A stretch of DNA of 64,000 nucleotides, from contig JBHGNT010000005.1 of NCBI GenBank assembly GCA_043228905.1, positions 12,214,001 to 12,278,000 on the forward strand. The letters run 5' to 3'. The notes beneath the pieces are model-generated. The model had not been told where the DNA came from. It did not search any database and worked only from the letters and a program-made list of their open reading frames with translations. How positions within the stretch are numbered: the stretch's first letter is position 1; each line of letters opens with the position of its first letter. The position numbers were made by a program, and so were the translations under genes. Source of the DNA: Azolla caroliniana (taxonomy: Eukaryota; Polypodiophyta). Shown piece after piece: positions 34,423 to 45,980 of the stretch.

Positions 34423-35000
34423 CACAGACACGCAGAAGTGAGAAGGAGAGATATAGAACGCAACACTTAATTACAATGACAAAAGATTACAAACTCCGAC
34501 GGTTATAACCGTCAAGGCGGCGATGGGCCCGACACGGGGACCCTATTCACGCACACAAGCAGGAAACACTGGACCCAGAGAAAGCAGAAGGAAAGGTCTT
34601 TGCTGGCAGTGCACGAGCTACCCACGAAGCAGAGGCGTCGAACGCCCAAGCACCCACACAGAATGACGATCGGAGGAGGAGAGAGAGATCCACCCTCGGT
34701 TCTGCAACACTTTCTCCTCCTTAACGCGCGATCCTTCCTTCCTTCTCTTCCTTTCCTCCCCTCCTTAAATAGTCCCCCCAAAAAAGGGGTGCCCCTTTTC
34801 CTATCAAATTGCTTTATTCCTTGTCCCTTCTGACAGAGATATGCACAATCCCTCCTAATAAATGTGCACTACTTAGTATTTACATCAATTGATCCATTTA
34901 TGAATCGACATCAAAATATCAAGTCAAGCGTCCATCCGTGTAAGAGCCGGTTCATGCGCCTTTTTCCCGAATCCGCCTATGGCCGGTTTTCTTCACGACA
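34292..35000 (-). repeat. 5' LTR of element D
   Basis: Plus-strand limits TGTCGTGTTGTTACG and CTTCACGACA, a perfect 7-base terminal inverted repeat. Contains (GA)n at about 34356-34420. Confidence 0.92.
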
Positions 35001-35004
35001 ACGT

Positions 35005-37342
35005 TTCTGACTACTAATCGATCAAGATGAAGGCGGGAGGTCGGCGATTCGAGCGGAACTTAGGACGATTCGACTGAAACCATTCTCCAGACAACCAAAT
35101 CAATGGTTCCGACTCCCAATCAGGAGAAATTCTCGCTCTAGAGGATTCGATGAACTAAGTAGTCCTCCACAATGCGCAAGATGCACAAACGTGGTTACTG
35201 GAGTCCAGTGCCACATTTCACGTGACCTAGAACATTGAATGGTTTTCAAACTATTCGGTTGGCGTCAGCGACACAATTCGACTAGGCAATGGGTAGGAGT
35301 GCACAATCGCAAGTATCAGAGAGGTCCCCATCCAATTTCCGAATGACAATACTATCATCCTGCACCAAGTCTGACATGTACCCGAGCTTAAAAGAAGTCT
35401 GGTCTCTATCGACATGTTAGTCAAAGACGGGTACCAAATGACTCTCAGTGAGTCGACATGGATGATTAACTGAGGAAATTTGAGAATCGGGAATGGATAC
35501 AAGTACAACAACTTATATCCAGTAATGGCGATCAGTCCAAAAGGGACCATGAACATAGCCGAATCGCGAGACTCGAACTTGAGGCATGGCCGACTAGGCC
35601 ATATGTCTCAAGCTGGATCGGATCAACTGATGGCGATCGGTTACATCTCGAAGCTCCAGTTAAAGGTGGACTTTTGCGAGCATTGTTGTTATGGGAAGTA
35701 GACCCGAAGTCTGCAATCTCTCCACTATGAGATGGTACGACAAGCCCTAGAACTGGTCCACACAGATATACGTGGGCCAATGCCTAAAAGATCACTAGAA
35801 GGCTCTTGGTATTTCATCACATTCGTAGATGACTATACAAGAAAGGTTTGGGACTACTCGATTAGGTCAAAAGACGAAGCTCTCAAGGTCTTCTCTTGGT
35901 GGTTAGCCAAAGTTGCTGAACCGATCAGGATACAGAGTGAAAACACTCCAATCTGACAATGGAGGGGAATACACCTCCCGAGCCTTCAACCAGTACCTGT
36001 CCGGAAAGGGATCCGGCATCAAAAGACCGTTCCTTATACCCCCATGCGAAATGGAGTGGCAGAACGGATCTACTAGATGGTATAGGAGAGGGTGACGACA
36101 ATGCTCTAGCACCTTGAACTAAAACTGGAATTCTGGGTCGAGGCACTGCAGATGACAATGTATTTGATAAACCTATCACTATCGAGGGCAATACGGCTCA
36201 AAGTGCCATAGGTACCATGGTTAGGCAAACAACAGACCTATGACAGACTTCGTATATTCGGAGCGAAGCCTATGCATTCAACCCCATGGAGAAGAGGACC
36301 AAGTTGGCACCCCATGCAACAAAATGCATATTTCTCGGCTATGGAATTGATGGGGAATTCGGTTATAGGTTGTGGGACCCAGAGATGCCATAGAAGGACC
36401 GACCCACCGAACTGAATCGATGATTCGATAAACCGTCTAAGAAAGTCAAGCCAACGATTACTCTGCCGAATCAGAATCGACAAGAGGTCCACTAGTCAAA
36501 ATAGATTTGACTAAGAGACTGACAAGAGGTGAAAGAGACAAAGTTGAAACAACCAAATCACCTAAATCGACGAAGGCACCAGCCAATCCGTCAATCAATC
36601 CCAAAAAAGGGGATGATGATTCGATATCGCCGAAATCCTATTGTTGGGGTGAGTCATCCAACAGGACTCCTGAAGACGGTTCAAGTAATAAACCGATTGG
36701 CCGACCGAGCTGATTGAAGAAATCGAACCAGCAAAATTGGCACCTAGGAGATCCAAACGAGTCCCATCCATAGTAGCGACGTAGTCTTCTATCAACTGGG
36801 CCTCGACTTTGTCAACTACACGGACGTAGGAGACCCGAGCTCTTATGAGGAGGCCATAGCCATGCTAGACGCCGACACATGGCTACAAGCCATGAAATTA
36901 GAGATGGACTCGATTCATCAGAATCATACATGGGAGTTGGTTGAATTACCAGTTGGAAGGAAGTCGCTACAAATGGGTCTTTGGATACAAATATGTATCT
37001 GACGCAGAGAAACCCAAATACAAAGCTTGGCTCATCACAAAGGGATTCAAACAAGAGCATGGGGTCCACTACGACGAGATATTCTCACTAGTAGTCAAGA
37101 TCACCACCCTTTGGCTCCTACTCGGGGTTGTGGCGACTAAAGACCTAGAGCTCAAGCAACTGGACGTCAAGATGACATTCCTACACGGAGACTTGGAAGA
37201 AGACATCTACATGTCTCAACCAACAAGCTTCACAATGACGGGGGAGGAAGGTCACCTCGTATGTTGACTAAAGAAAATCCTCTACGGTTTAAAACAAGCG
37301 CTAAGGGTGTGGTACTAGAAGTTCGACTGCTACATCAGGTAG
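35005..37342 (+). pseudogene. Pol of copia J: protease, integrase and RT remnants
   Basis: Protease segment WLLESSATFHVT near 35195: the catalytic DSG is changed to ESS. The pre-integrase domain (SNLRHGRLGHMSQAG near 35575, FCEHCCYGK near 35675) and integrase (ELVHTDIRGPMPKRS, FITFVDDYTRKVW, then a fragment with QSDNGGEYTS near 35945) follow. RT begins near 36850 (MLDADTWLQAMKLEMDSI) and continues in another frame to RTRAWG/KGFKQEHGVHYDEIFS near 37050 and LKQLDVKMTFLHGDLEEDIY near 37150. It is cut at about 37342 by the LTR of copia K. Many stops and shifts. Confidence 0.8.
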
Positions 37343-37984
37343 TGTTGAGATGGGATCGTAAATCTCTTTGAAAGATATGAAAAAATACACAACTTGGAAC
37401 GAAAAACAACAAATGGACAAAATATGCACAATACACAGGTTTTATGTGGAAACCCTAAATGGGGAAAACCATGGGAATAGATATTCCACTATACAATAGA
37501 GAATACAAAGAACAATTACAACTCCCTCTGAAACTCATAGGATAACCACTTAGGGTTCTTGGCGAGTTCGCTGAACTCTGTCGTTGCTCGCTTTCACACT
37601 CTCTCTATCGCATATCACTTTGTTATGTTCTGCTCTATTTGTTCTACACACACAACGACCTTATGTTTGCCCTACATGTATTTATACTTATACACAGTAT
37701 GGGATATTTACAATTATAGTTGTTATTATCATTATCTAATAATAATAATAGTTGTTAATTAGCTGATTGATGATCGACTAGTCGGCCTTATCATCGTCCA
37801 TCTAGTCGGCCCGACTAGTCAGTCTTGTCCTCACCTTGGATCATCTACTGTCGACTGTCTCTTAGTCGACTCTTTCATGTCTTCGACTGTCGGCTCTTAC
37901 CAACCCGAATAGTCGGCTACTCCTTGTCTTTGACTGTCGGCTCGAATAGTCGGCTCCTCCCACACGAGGGACATATTCCTAACA
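37343..37984 (-). repeat. 3' LTR of copia K
   Basis: On the minus strand TGTTAGGAATATGTCCCTC to CCCATCTCAACA. Same family as the solo LTR at 26902-27575. Confidence 0.85.
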
Positions 37985-38199
37985 AAATCCCCCATCACTC
38001 CTATGGGGGGAGTTAGCTAGTCATGTCTTTTGTGAACAGACTCTAAGTCTGTCCATCGGTAGGTTCTTCGTTAGCATGTCGGATCCATTGTCATCAGTAT
38101 GGATTTTCACAAGGGTAAAGTCCCCATCATCCACTTTCTCCCTTAACCAGTGGTCCAAGAGTAGTATGCAACATTCTTGGCTAGACGTATGGAACTCTG

Positions 38200-40360
38200 A
38201 TTATCACAATGGAGTAGGAATTTCATTTGCTTCATTCCTAGTTCATTGAGGAAATTCTTCATCCAAATCAGTTCTTTCCCGGCCTCTACCGCTGCCATGT
38301 ACTCTGCCTATGTGGTTGACAAGGCCACAAATGTTTGCAGTCTTGATTGCCACGACACTGCCCCCCTTGCATAGGTCATCACATACCCCAACGTGGATCA
38401 ACTTGAGACTACATCCCCATTCGAGCATAGGTTTTCTGAAACCATACCTGAGGCATACCCTTGAGGTGCCCTTTAAGTACCCGAGTATCCACTTTACTGC
38501 TGCCCAATGTTCTCTTCTTGGATTACTCATGTATCGACTCACTGCTCCCACAACAAATGCTATGTTGGTTTCGTGTAGACCATAGTGTACATCAAACTGC
38601 CGAATGTCGAGGCATACAATACTTTCCTCATCTCGGCCTTGTCCTTCTCGCTCTTCGGGCATTGCTTTGCATTTAGCTTGTAGTTTTCCGGCAATGCAGA
38701 ATTGATGACTGGCTTTGCTTCTGACATGTTGAATCTTTCCAAGATCTTTGTCACATATTTCTCTTGTGACAACCATAGCACCTTCTTAGTTCTATCTCGA
38801 ACTATGTGCACGAGTATTTGTTTCGCCGGTTCAAGATCTTTCATGGCAAACAACTTGCCCAATGCTTTCTTCAAGCTCACAATCTTCTTTGTGTCTTGTC
38901 CGACTATCAACATGTCATCCACATTTAATAAGTGAATCAAGAAGTCACCTTCATTGTACCATTTGACGAACACACAATGATCTACTTGTGTTTTGTGGAA
39001 CCCATCTTCCAACATGATGGACTCGAACTTCTTGTACCATTGGCGTGGAGCTTGTTTCAGACCATACAAGATATTTTTTAGTTGACACACCAGGTTCTCT
39101 TTACCATTCTCCACAAAGCCTTCAGGCTACTACATGTAGATCTCCTCGTCTAACTCCCCATGCAAGAATGCCATCTTGGCATCCAACTATTCGATCTCCA
39201 GATTCATACTGGTGGCTATGCTCAAAACAGTTTGAATTGATGTCATCTTTACGATCGGAGCAAATATCTCATCAAAGTCGACACCCTTTTTTAGTTGAAA
39301 TACCTTCACCACAATACGGGCTTTATATTCAGGTGTATTTTCGACTTCTCCAGTCTTCACCTTGTAGACCCATTTGTTTCTGAGTGCTCTCTTACCTTTC
39401 GGTAACTCTACCAGGTCACAGGTATAGTTCTCGTGCAAAGAGTTGTCTTGCATTGCACTCAACCATTTCTCTTTGTGCTCGTCGGCTATGGCTTTATCAT
39501 AGCACCCCGGCTCACCTTCATCATTCAAGAGGATGTATTGACTGGCATATGTAGTTGGTGCTCTCCTTTCTCTTAGAGGGTATCTCCTTCCTTCTGTTGT
39601 CTGGTTATGTTCGGTTCAGGTTCGGGTTCATACATGACGATCAATTGCTCAAGGTTAGTCGATTCCGACTCGTATTCCTCGATCGACTTCAATAGGTCTG
39701 CCGACTCTGACTCATATGTATTGGTCGGTTGCTCTGATTCGACCGACTCGGATTCAGTTGTGCCGACTGTGTCGATTCGACTTGTCTTGTGTTAGCGGTA
39801 GTGGAAGTTGACTGGAAAGTCGATTCCGACTTCCATAGTTTCCAGTCCTCAATCGTCTTGTCTTCCAAGAAGACTATGTCTCGGCTCCTCAATACCATCT
39901 TGTCAACTAAGTCCCACGACCTGAAGCCGAACTCATCCTCCGAGTACCTCAGGAATATGCATGGTTTCGACTTACTATTGAGCTTGGACCTGTGATCCTT
40001 AGCCATATGCATATACACTAAGCATCCAAACACCCTTAGGTGTCAGTAGGAGACCGCTTTTCCTATCCACACCCTTTGTGGGACATCACCCTTCGATGGC
40101 ATTTAGGGATATTTGTTGATAAGCTAAACAATTGTATACATCGCCTCAACCCAATATGATTTCGACAGCTTAGCATTTGACAACATGCTCCTTACTCTTT
40201 CCATGATTGTTTGATTCATCTGAGGGGTCTTCAACACTATGTATTCGATTCGAATACCTCGGGCCTTGCAATACTCCTCGAACTGCCCTCTGTATCCACC
40301 ATCATTTTCAGTTCGGACAACCTTCAATTTCCAACCCGACTCTCTTTCAACTTAATGTAA
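38200..40360 (-). pseudogene. Pol of copia K: integrase end, RT and RNase H
   Basis: Integrase end: VVRTENDGGYRGQFEEYCKA near 40320, with C-terminal MFGCLVYMHMAKDHRSKL near 40030. RT: ALRNKWVYKVKTGEVENTPE near 39380, KGVDFDEIFAPIVKMTSIQT, NILYGLKQAPRQWYKKFESI near 39075, LLNVDDMLIVGQD near 38925 (usual YVDD replaced by NVDD). RNase H: NPRREHWAAVKWILGYLKGT near 38500. Frameshifts near 39150 and 38580 and several stops. Confidence 0.85.
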
Positions 40361-40689
40361 ATTTTTTATCAAGAGCTTTGCACTTTAAATCAAAAATTAA
40401 TATTAAGAAGAAACTTGTAACCCAATTGATGATGTATCTTCTCTCTCAAATCTAAAATCAAGAGTTAAATCTTTATTTCAGTATCTCTTTCTCTCCATTT
40501 CAATTTCCCTCAATCTAAAGTCAAGCGTTTAATCTCAATTTCTCTCTCTCTCAATCTATCTTAAATACTTTCTCGCTAAAGCTTGTGCGTACTTCGAGTC
40601 CTTCCGCTTTAGAACCCCGACGGTTCCGCCTCACGACCTGCACATAGTGACGGATCTTCACAACAACATACTGATTCTAAGGGTATACA
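40361..40689. other. AT-rich spacer
   Basis: Nothing recognised. C/T-rich strings (tttctctctctctcaatct) and a short stretch near 40560-40660 that may be leftover LTR sequence. Confidence 0.4.
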
Positions 40690-43555
40690 CAGGGATGGGT
40701 GTGTTTGCACTTGTGAGGTATGTAGACCAAATGGGAGTGATAATAGATGTAATGTGTGAAACATGACTTATGCATCGGTTTTTGAGTTATGGAGGTCTTT
40801 TGTTTGTGAAAAACTACCATCATCTGAGTGACATAATCGTTCATGTCTTCTAAGAACATGTAAAGTTTGCCCACAACCACCATTTTGTAGACAGGAGCTT
40901 GATGTAGATAACTGTCATATTGTGAAATGGAAATATTTAGAGTATGTGACAGAAAATATAGGTAAGGGTCTTGTTAGTAAGTGTATCAAGGAAGTATATA
41001 AGGAGACATGTATTGCTACCCTTGTCTCAGAGTTTAAGAACCAACTCGAGGAGTTCATTCCACATAACTTTAGGAGTTATTGGCAAAATTCACAGGTCAA
41101 GGAATGTATAGATAACTTACCACCAGATGTTATAGTATCTGTTATTGACTTTGCAGAGAACTATACGTTTAAAGTTCAAAACGAGGTTCAATCAATGCAT
41201 TGGTACAATGACCAATGTACAATACTTGTACATATTTGCTATTGGAGAAAAGACGATGAGTTACATAAAAAATCAATATTCTACATTTCAGATGATAAAA
41301 AGCATGATACGCTATTTGTTCAACATTGTTTTAAGCTTCACCATGCAGATTTATTATCCTTGGGTGTTAACTTTAATCGGTATTGGGTTTGGTTTGATGG
41401 TGCTGCCTTGTAATTGAAGGCGGCCCGGTTCTTCTACTTCATTGCAAGGTGAGGAAATAATCCATATGTTTGGTACTTATAAATGGAAGTCTATTTTGGT
41501 AATACTCCATAGTACTTATAAATGTTTGTATAAAATACTGAATTAGTAATTCTCCAACTACATGCACCAGTACTATCTTGGAATGTGAATCTGAACTAAT
41601 TGGCCATTTAGTTCTCTCCTCCTATATTCACTAGTATTGATTATGGTAATAACCATGTTAAGTAAACTTAACTTATAGGTTAGTACTGTCATCCTACGTG
41701 TACAAGTACTAATTAAGGTTGAGGCCTTGTAATGTATTTGTAATTTACAACATAGTATTGTCCCCAAAGGTGCACATGCACAAGTACTGACAATGGTTTA
41801 CAACTAAGTACTCGGATCCCAAATGCACAAGTACTAATTTATAACTTAGGATTGTATTCCTTCATTGGCACGAGTACTAATTTATATCTTAGCACTGCCC
41901 TCTCTTGTGCATTAGTACTAATGAATAACTTAGTACTATCCTCTTTCGTTCATTAGTACTAATTTATAACTTTGGATTGCCATTCAACAAGCACGAGCAC
42001 TAATTAATACTTACATTGCCCCCTCTCAATAATGTTTATACTAATTCATAACTTAGCTGTATTCAACTTTGTTCATTAGTACTAATTTATAACTTAGGAT
42101 TGTTCTCTCTCATTAATACTAATTATTAACTTAGTACTATCCAACCATGTTCATTAGTACTAATTATTAACTTAGTACTGTCCAACTTTGTTCATTAAGA
42201 TCAACTTATAACTTAGGATTGTCCTCTGTCATGCATTAGTACTAATTAATAACTTAGTACTATCCAACTTTGTTCATTAAGACCAACTTATAACTTAGGA
42301 CTGTCCTCTGTCATGCATTAGTACTAATTAATAACTTAGTACTCTCCAACTTTGTTCATTACGACCAACATATAACTTATGGTTGTTCTCTCTCATGCAT
42401 TAGTACTGATTAGTAACTTAGTACTATCCTTTCTCATGCATTAGTACTAATGAATAACTTACCACTTCCTTCTCTCATCTATTAGTACTAATCTCCAACT
42501 TAGTACTATCCTCTCTCGTGCATTAGTACTAATCAATAACTTAGTACTATTCTGTCTTGTTCATTTGTATTGATTCAAATATTAGTATTGTTCACTCATG
42601 CATAAGTAATAATTATGGTTTAAGTCATGCAATTAATTATGTTTGTTGGTTAACTGCCATGCAAAACACCCAGATACTTCTCATTGACAACCATTAGGAT
42701 GCAATGGAACTACTTCAAGTTTGGACATGGAAAGGGAGAGCATGATGGCGTGGGGGCTGTGATCAAGAGTGCTCTTACATCAGAGCAATTGGATAGTGAA
42801 GGTGCTAAGCTACAAAATGCACATGATGTTGTGGAGTGGTTCACATGGAAGATGTCAAATGATGGTAAGAATAGATTGTTTATTGAGGTTCGTGCTAATG
42901 AGGTGAATAGGAGTAAATCATATGGTTGTAAAACCGTAAAAGGGACGCGCAAAAACCATTGTGTTTTAGGGTTTAGTCACAAGGACACAACACAATTGTT
43001 ATTCCGCAGTTTATCGTGCTTTTGATGTGTTTAGATGAAGTTTGGGATGAATGCACCAATCTATCAATTGTGGAGCCATGGAAGCTACAAAAGCTAGAGA
43101 TAGAACACAGTGTGAATATCCAAGAAAATGAACATTCAGACAATATTGTATACTACAACCAGTGTGAGGACTTGGCAATATTATTGGAAGTTGGAGATCA
43201 TTTTGCAGTGCTCAAATCTCCTCAGAATGAAGATTTTGAAGACTACTACATTGTGGTATGCAAGCAAGGAAATACAATATTGGAAGAAGTCGTGAGGGAT
43301 GGCTGGGGCAACATGTTCAATGTTGGTGAGTCTGTCGTGTATGGCAACTACTATGCAAAGTTGCCACAATGCAAGAACACATATGCATTGTTAAAAGATG
43401 CACCCACCACAATTATCTATGTTGATGCCATTATCGCAATCAAGTTCAAAATGACTCAAGCAAAGCACAATGTTAAGGGATACAACACTGTCTACAAAGT
43501 CCCCAAAGGGGTACACGAACACATATTGGGGGAGGTCTCCCTCTTTAATGCTTAG
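40690..43555 (+). pseudogene. DDE-type transposase-like gene of an uncharacterised plant/animal family
   Basis: Two exons (about 40690-41448 and 42698-43555) joined by a canonical GT-AG intron in frame. N-terminal Cys-rich region (CVCTCEVCRPNGS, CLLRTCKVCPQPPFC), then VIDFAENYTFKVQNEVQSMH near 41142, ISDDKKHDTLFVQHCF near 41290, VWFDGAAL near 41390, and in exon 2 FKFGHGKGEHDGVGAVIKSA near 42717. The order DFxENY, SDD/HDT, DG, GHGKGxHDG is one I know from uncharacterised transposase-like proteins of plants and invertebrates; I cannot name the superfamily. A C-terminal domain (GWGNMFNVGESVVYGNYYAK) follows after a frameshift at about 43020. Stops: TGA 40757-40759, TGA 40829-40831, TAA 41411-41413 (Gln expected). 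Inactive. Confidence 0.7.
41570..42605. repeat. Minisatellite of ~40-bp units filling the transposase intron
   Basis: About 25 diverged copies built on ATTAGTACTAATT, ATAACTTAGTACTATCC and TTTGTTCATT. It occupies nearly all of the intron 41449-42697. The unit carries TTAGTACTAAT, a near-palindrome. Confidence 0.9.
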
Positions 43556-44517
43556 AATGGCAAGTGTTGCGTCTAATGTAACTTTTGCATGTATTCAAAC
43601 TCTGACTTACAAGTGAAAGGAAATATATCATCTTGGGTTTTATAACAATATCCCTCTTTGGTTTAGATATGTATGTTTCTTTTACATGAAGTGTCTAGTG
43701 CTTGGTAAAAAATCTCATTGGTTAGTATCTGAGCCTACGTTAGTATCAAAGTTAGGAGTTCATATGTGTGCCTATAACTCTTTAGTAGTTCATATCATTG
43801 GCTAGTATCTGAGCCTACGTTAGTATCAAAGTTAGGAGTTCATATGTATCAAAGTTAGGAGTTCATATGTGTGCCTATAACTCTTTAGGAGTTCATATGT
43901 ATCAAAGTTAGTAGAATGCATATCAAGTTAGTACTAAATCTGTGTTAAGAGTTTGCTAACGTAGACATATGTAAGATAAGAGTGTTCATTCCACTCATCA
44001 CTCATCACTCATCTTTTCATTGTCACATGTGTGCATAACAAGTAAACCAGAACAATGTCACGATGAGGGTAATCAATAACTTAACATTCCTATCAATTAC
44101 AAACAACCACCCAGATACAATAAACTTATCTAGGTACTGAGTGACACTTCATCATCGGAGGTAGTAGACTACTGAGTGGCACGAGGCAGTAGTAAATTAG
44201 CTACAATGCATATCAAGTTAGTACTTAAACTATGATAAATGTTTACTAACCTAGACATATCTAAGATAGGAGTGTTCATTCCACTCATGACTTTACATTC
44301 TCACCATCACATGTGTGCATAACAAGTAAATTAAAATTGTGTCAAGATGAGGGTAATCAATGATGTAGCATTCCTATCAATAACTTTGCATCCAATTCAC
44401 ATTGTGGATATGTAAACCCCATTAGTGTCAAGAAGCAGGTAATCAATAACTTTACATTCGGTAATCAATTACATACAACGATCAAAATACAATAAACTTT
44501 GGTTTTAGTTTTTTCTG
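43556..44517. other. Repeat-rich spacer with a ~290-bp duplication
   Basis: aatgcatatcaagttagtac starts at 43915 and again at 44205, and the following ~200 bases correspond (gtgttcattccactcat, cacatgtgtgcataacaag, gatgagggtaatcaat). Before that, gttaggagttcatatgt recurs several times (43750-43900). No coding sequence supported. Confidence 0.7.
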
Positions 44518-45240
44518 GATCTTGTAATGCGCCTATTTTTGGTTTCATTCTTCTTAGATTTCACACGCTTCTTCATCTTAAAACCATGAGGTGGTAAACT
44601 ACTTAGTGGCAATTCATCATCGGAGGGTGAAGCCAAGCTTGAGGGAACAATGTGCTCTGTTGCAATTGCCTAAGATGCACACACTTCCAAGAAGATGCGG
44701 TCGATAGTCTTACCAGAAATCTCCTGGAGGTCATTGGACGTGTCATTCTTCAATTTTCCCGGCTCCACTGCCACATTATTAGGAGTACAAACATGTTCCT
44801 CATCTTGGGTGTTTGTCTTCATTGCAAACTCCCCGTTGATCAAGTTAGACACTTGCTCCAAGTGCAAGCCACTTGCAGTATTTTGGACAAACACCTCATT
44901 CGTAGTACCACACTCTCCTTCTTCTTGGGTAGTTGTAGGGGTCTCCTTTATACAACCTTGCCCTAGGTTAAGGCCGCTTGTGGTGTTTTGGACACACACC
45001 TCATTCTTTGTACAACCATGATCCTCTCCTTGGGTCAAATTTCACATTCTCTGCAGACTCCATTGCAAAGTTGTTTGTCACCTCATGCTTTGTCCACTCC
45101 AGCTCCTCTTTTTGGGTGATCTCACATTCCTCATATGTGATAGCATCTGAGCCTGAATAATCAAGATTGCTCCATAAACTGCCTGAATCATCTGATGGTA
45201 TTTGTAAATCTACATGCTCTTCTACTCCTAAATAACAGTA
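44518..45240 (-). pseudogene. Unrecognised acidic protein fragment with internal repeats
   Basis: Minus strand. An acidic segment (VDLQIPSDDSGSLWSNLDYS near 45205) leads, after a frame change at about 45035, to two ~37-residue repeats: NEVCVQNTTSGLNLGQ and NEVFVQNTASGLHLEQ, each followed by a TQ/DEE-rich spacer, with a third partial one. A TAG at about 44675, then SLASPSDDELPLSSLPPHGF and a very basic end (KMKKRVKSKKNETKNRRIT) to a stop near 44518. It may be exons of one gene with the pieces at 45.5-46.0 kb. I do not recognise the family. Confidence 0.35.
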
Positions 45241-45649
45241 AAGTGATGCAAGAACAATATCAATTCACATTCTGAAAAAGTGAAGGCACCTAGACAAATG
45301 TTTAAGGTTAAGGGACAAAAATGTTTACCTATTGTTACATTGTCATTGTTGCTTGGGATGGTCCCAGTTTCAAGTTGGGGCTCTTCATCATGCTAATATT
45401 TCATAACACTCTCTATGTATTAATACACTTGTACATTATTGTCATGTGAAGTAATATGGTCAAAATAACAATTATATGAGAGGGCTCCCAACATGTACCT
45501 GGAAGCGAGATAAATTCTTCTTCATATTGTGGCTCTGAATCTGTATCTCCATTTCCATTACTCTTTTCTTCCTTGTCTAAAAACAAAAGTATGTAGTATT
45601 AGTCTAACTCATCAAGATGACAACAACCACAAGTTTGTGAGAATTTGTA

Positions 45650-45980
45650 TTAGCAACCACAACAATGAACATTGCATTTCTTCCCCTTTCCATACAATTT
45701 CCTTGCAGCATTACGCTTCTTCGTAGTCTCTTTGATAGAAACATAATAAATTAGTAGTATACCAACATTTCAAAAATTAGAAAGGCAAACACAATTAACA
45801 TTACCATTCACACAGTCAGGGCGTGCTGAGCTAGGAGATTTTGTTTCAAGCATCACATCTTCAACTGTTCCAATGGCCTTTCTCATACATTCATCTTCAT
45901 CATAAACTTCATCAGGTACCACTAAGGAACGACCGTGTACTTTGGAATTTGCAGCAGACTCCTGGGGACTCCACTATACA
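45650..45980 (-). pseudogene. Two exon-like pieces of an unrecognised gene
   Basis: Minus strand. Piece 1 (about 45980-45806) reads KVHGRSLVVPDEVYDEDECM, IGTVEDVMLETKSPSSARPD. A GT donor (AATG/GTAATG), a short intron and an AG acceptor (ATCAAAG) join it in frame to piece 2 (45729-45650), TTKKRNAARKLYGKGKKCNV then HCCGC and a stop. The consistent frame across good splice sites is the main support. Function unknown. Confidence 0.35.

Larger units (their letters stand above)
27957..35000 (-). mobile_element. Ty3/gypsy element D, complete structure, GC-rich
   Basis: Minus-strand element with two LTRs (27957-28642 and 34292-35000), gag, retropepsin, RT, RNase H and integrase in that order. LTR ends are TGTCGTG and CACGACA. 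The short target duplication ACGT is present on both sides (27953-27956 and 35001-35004). Inside the right LTR lies TATTTGGTGAACCCAACGTG, probably a tRNA-complementary primer site. A purine tract (TGGTGGGGGTGGA) precedes the left LTR. The gag and pol sequences resemble a gypsy lineage I associate with fungi and oomycetes, and base composition is clearly richer in G+C than the flanks. Origin needs phylogeny. Confidence 0.92.
26115..37342 (+). mobile_element. Ty1/copia element J, broken by a solo LTR and by gypsy D
   Basis: Plus-strand copia whose gag begins near 26501 and whose pol runs to about 37340. It is split twice: by a solo LTR at 26902-27575 and by element D at 27957-35000. A short decayed 5' LTR may start at 26115 (TGTTGGCATAGAAGG), with a degenerate primer site TGGTTTTAGAGC near 26385. 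The 3' end is lost where copia K abuts. All domains are in several frames. Confidence 0.75.
37343..40360 (-). mobile_element. Ty1/copia element K, 3' part with 3' LTR
   Basis: Minus-strand copia retaining the end of integrase, RT, RNase H and the 3' LTR (37343-37984). Its 5' part is absent beyond about 40360. It lies against J in opposite orientation, so its insertion or a rearrangement removed the end of J. A purine-rich tract (gatgggggatttt on the minus strand) precedes the LTR. Confidence 0.8.

Noticed and set aside
41570-42605. CRISPR-like array
   Set aside because: Units are contiguous and diverged with no unique spacers, and the genome is eukaryotic.
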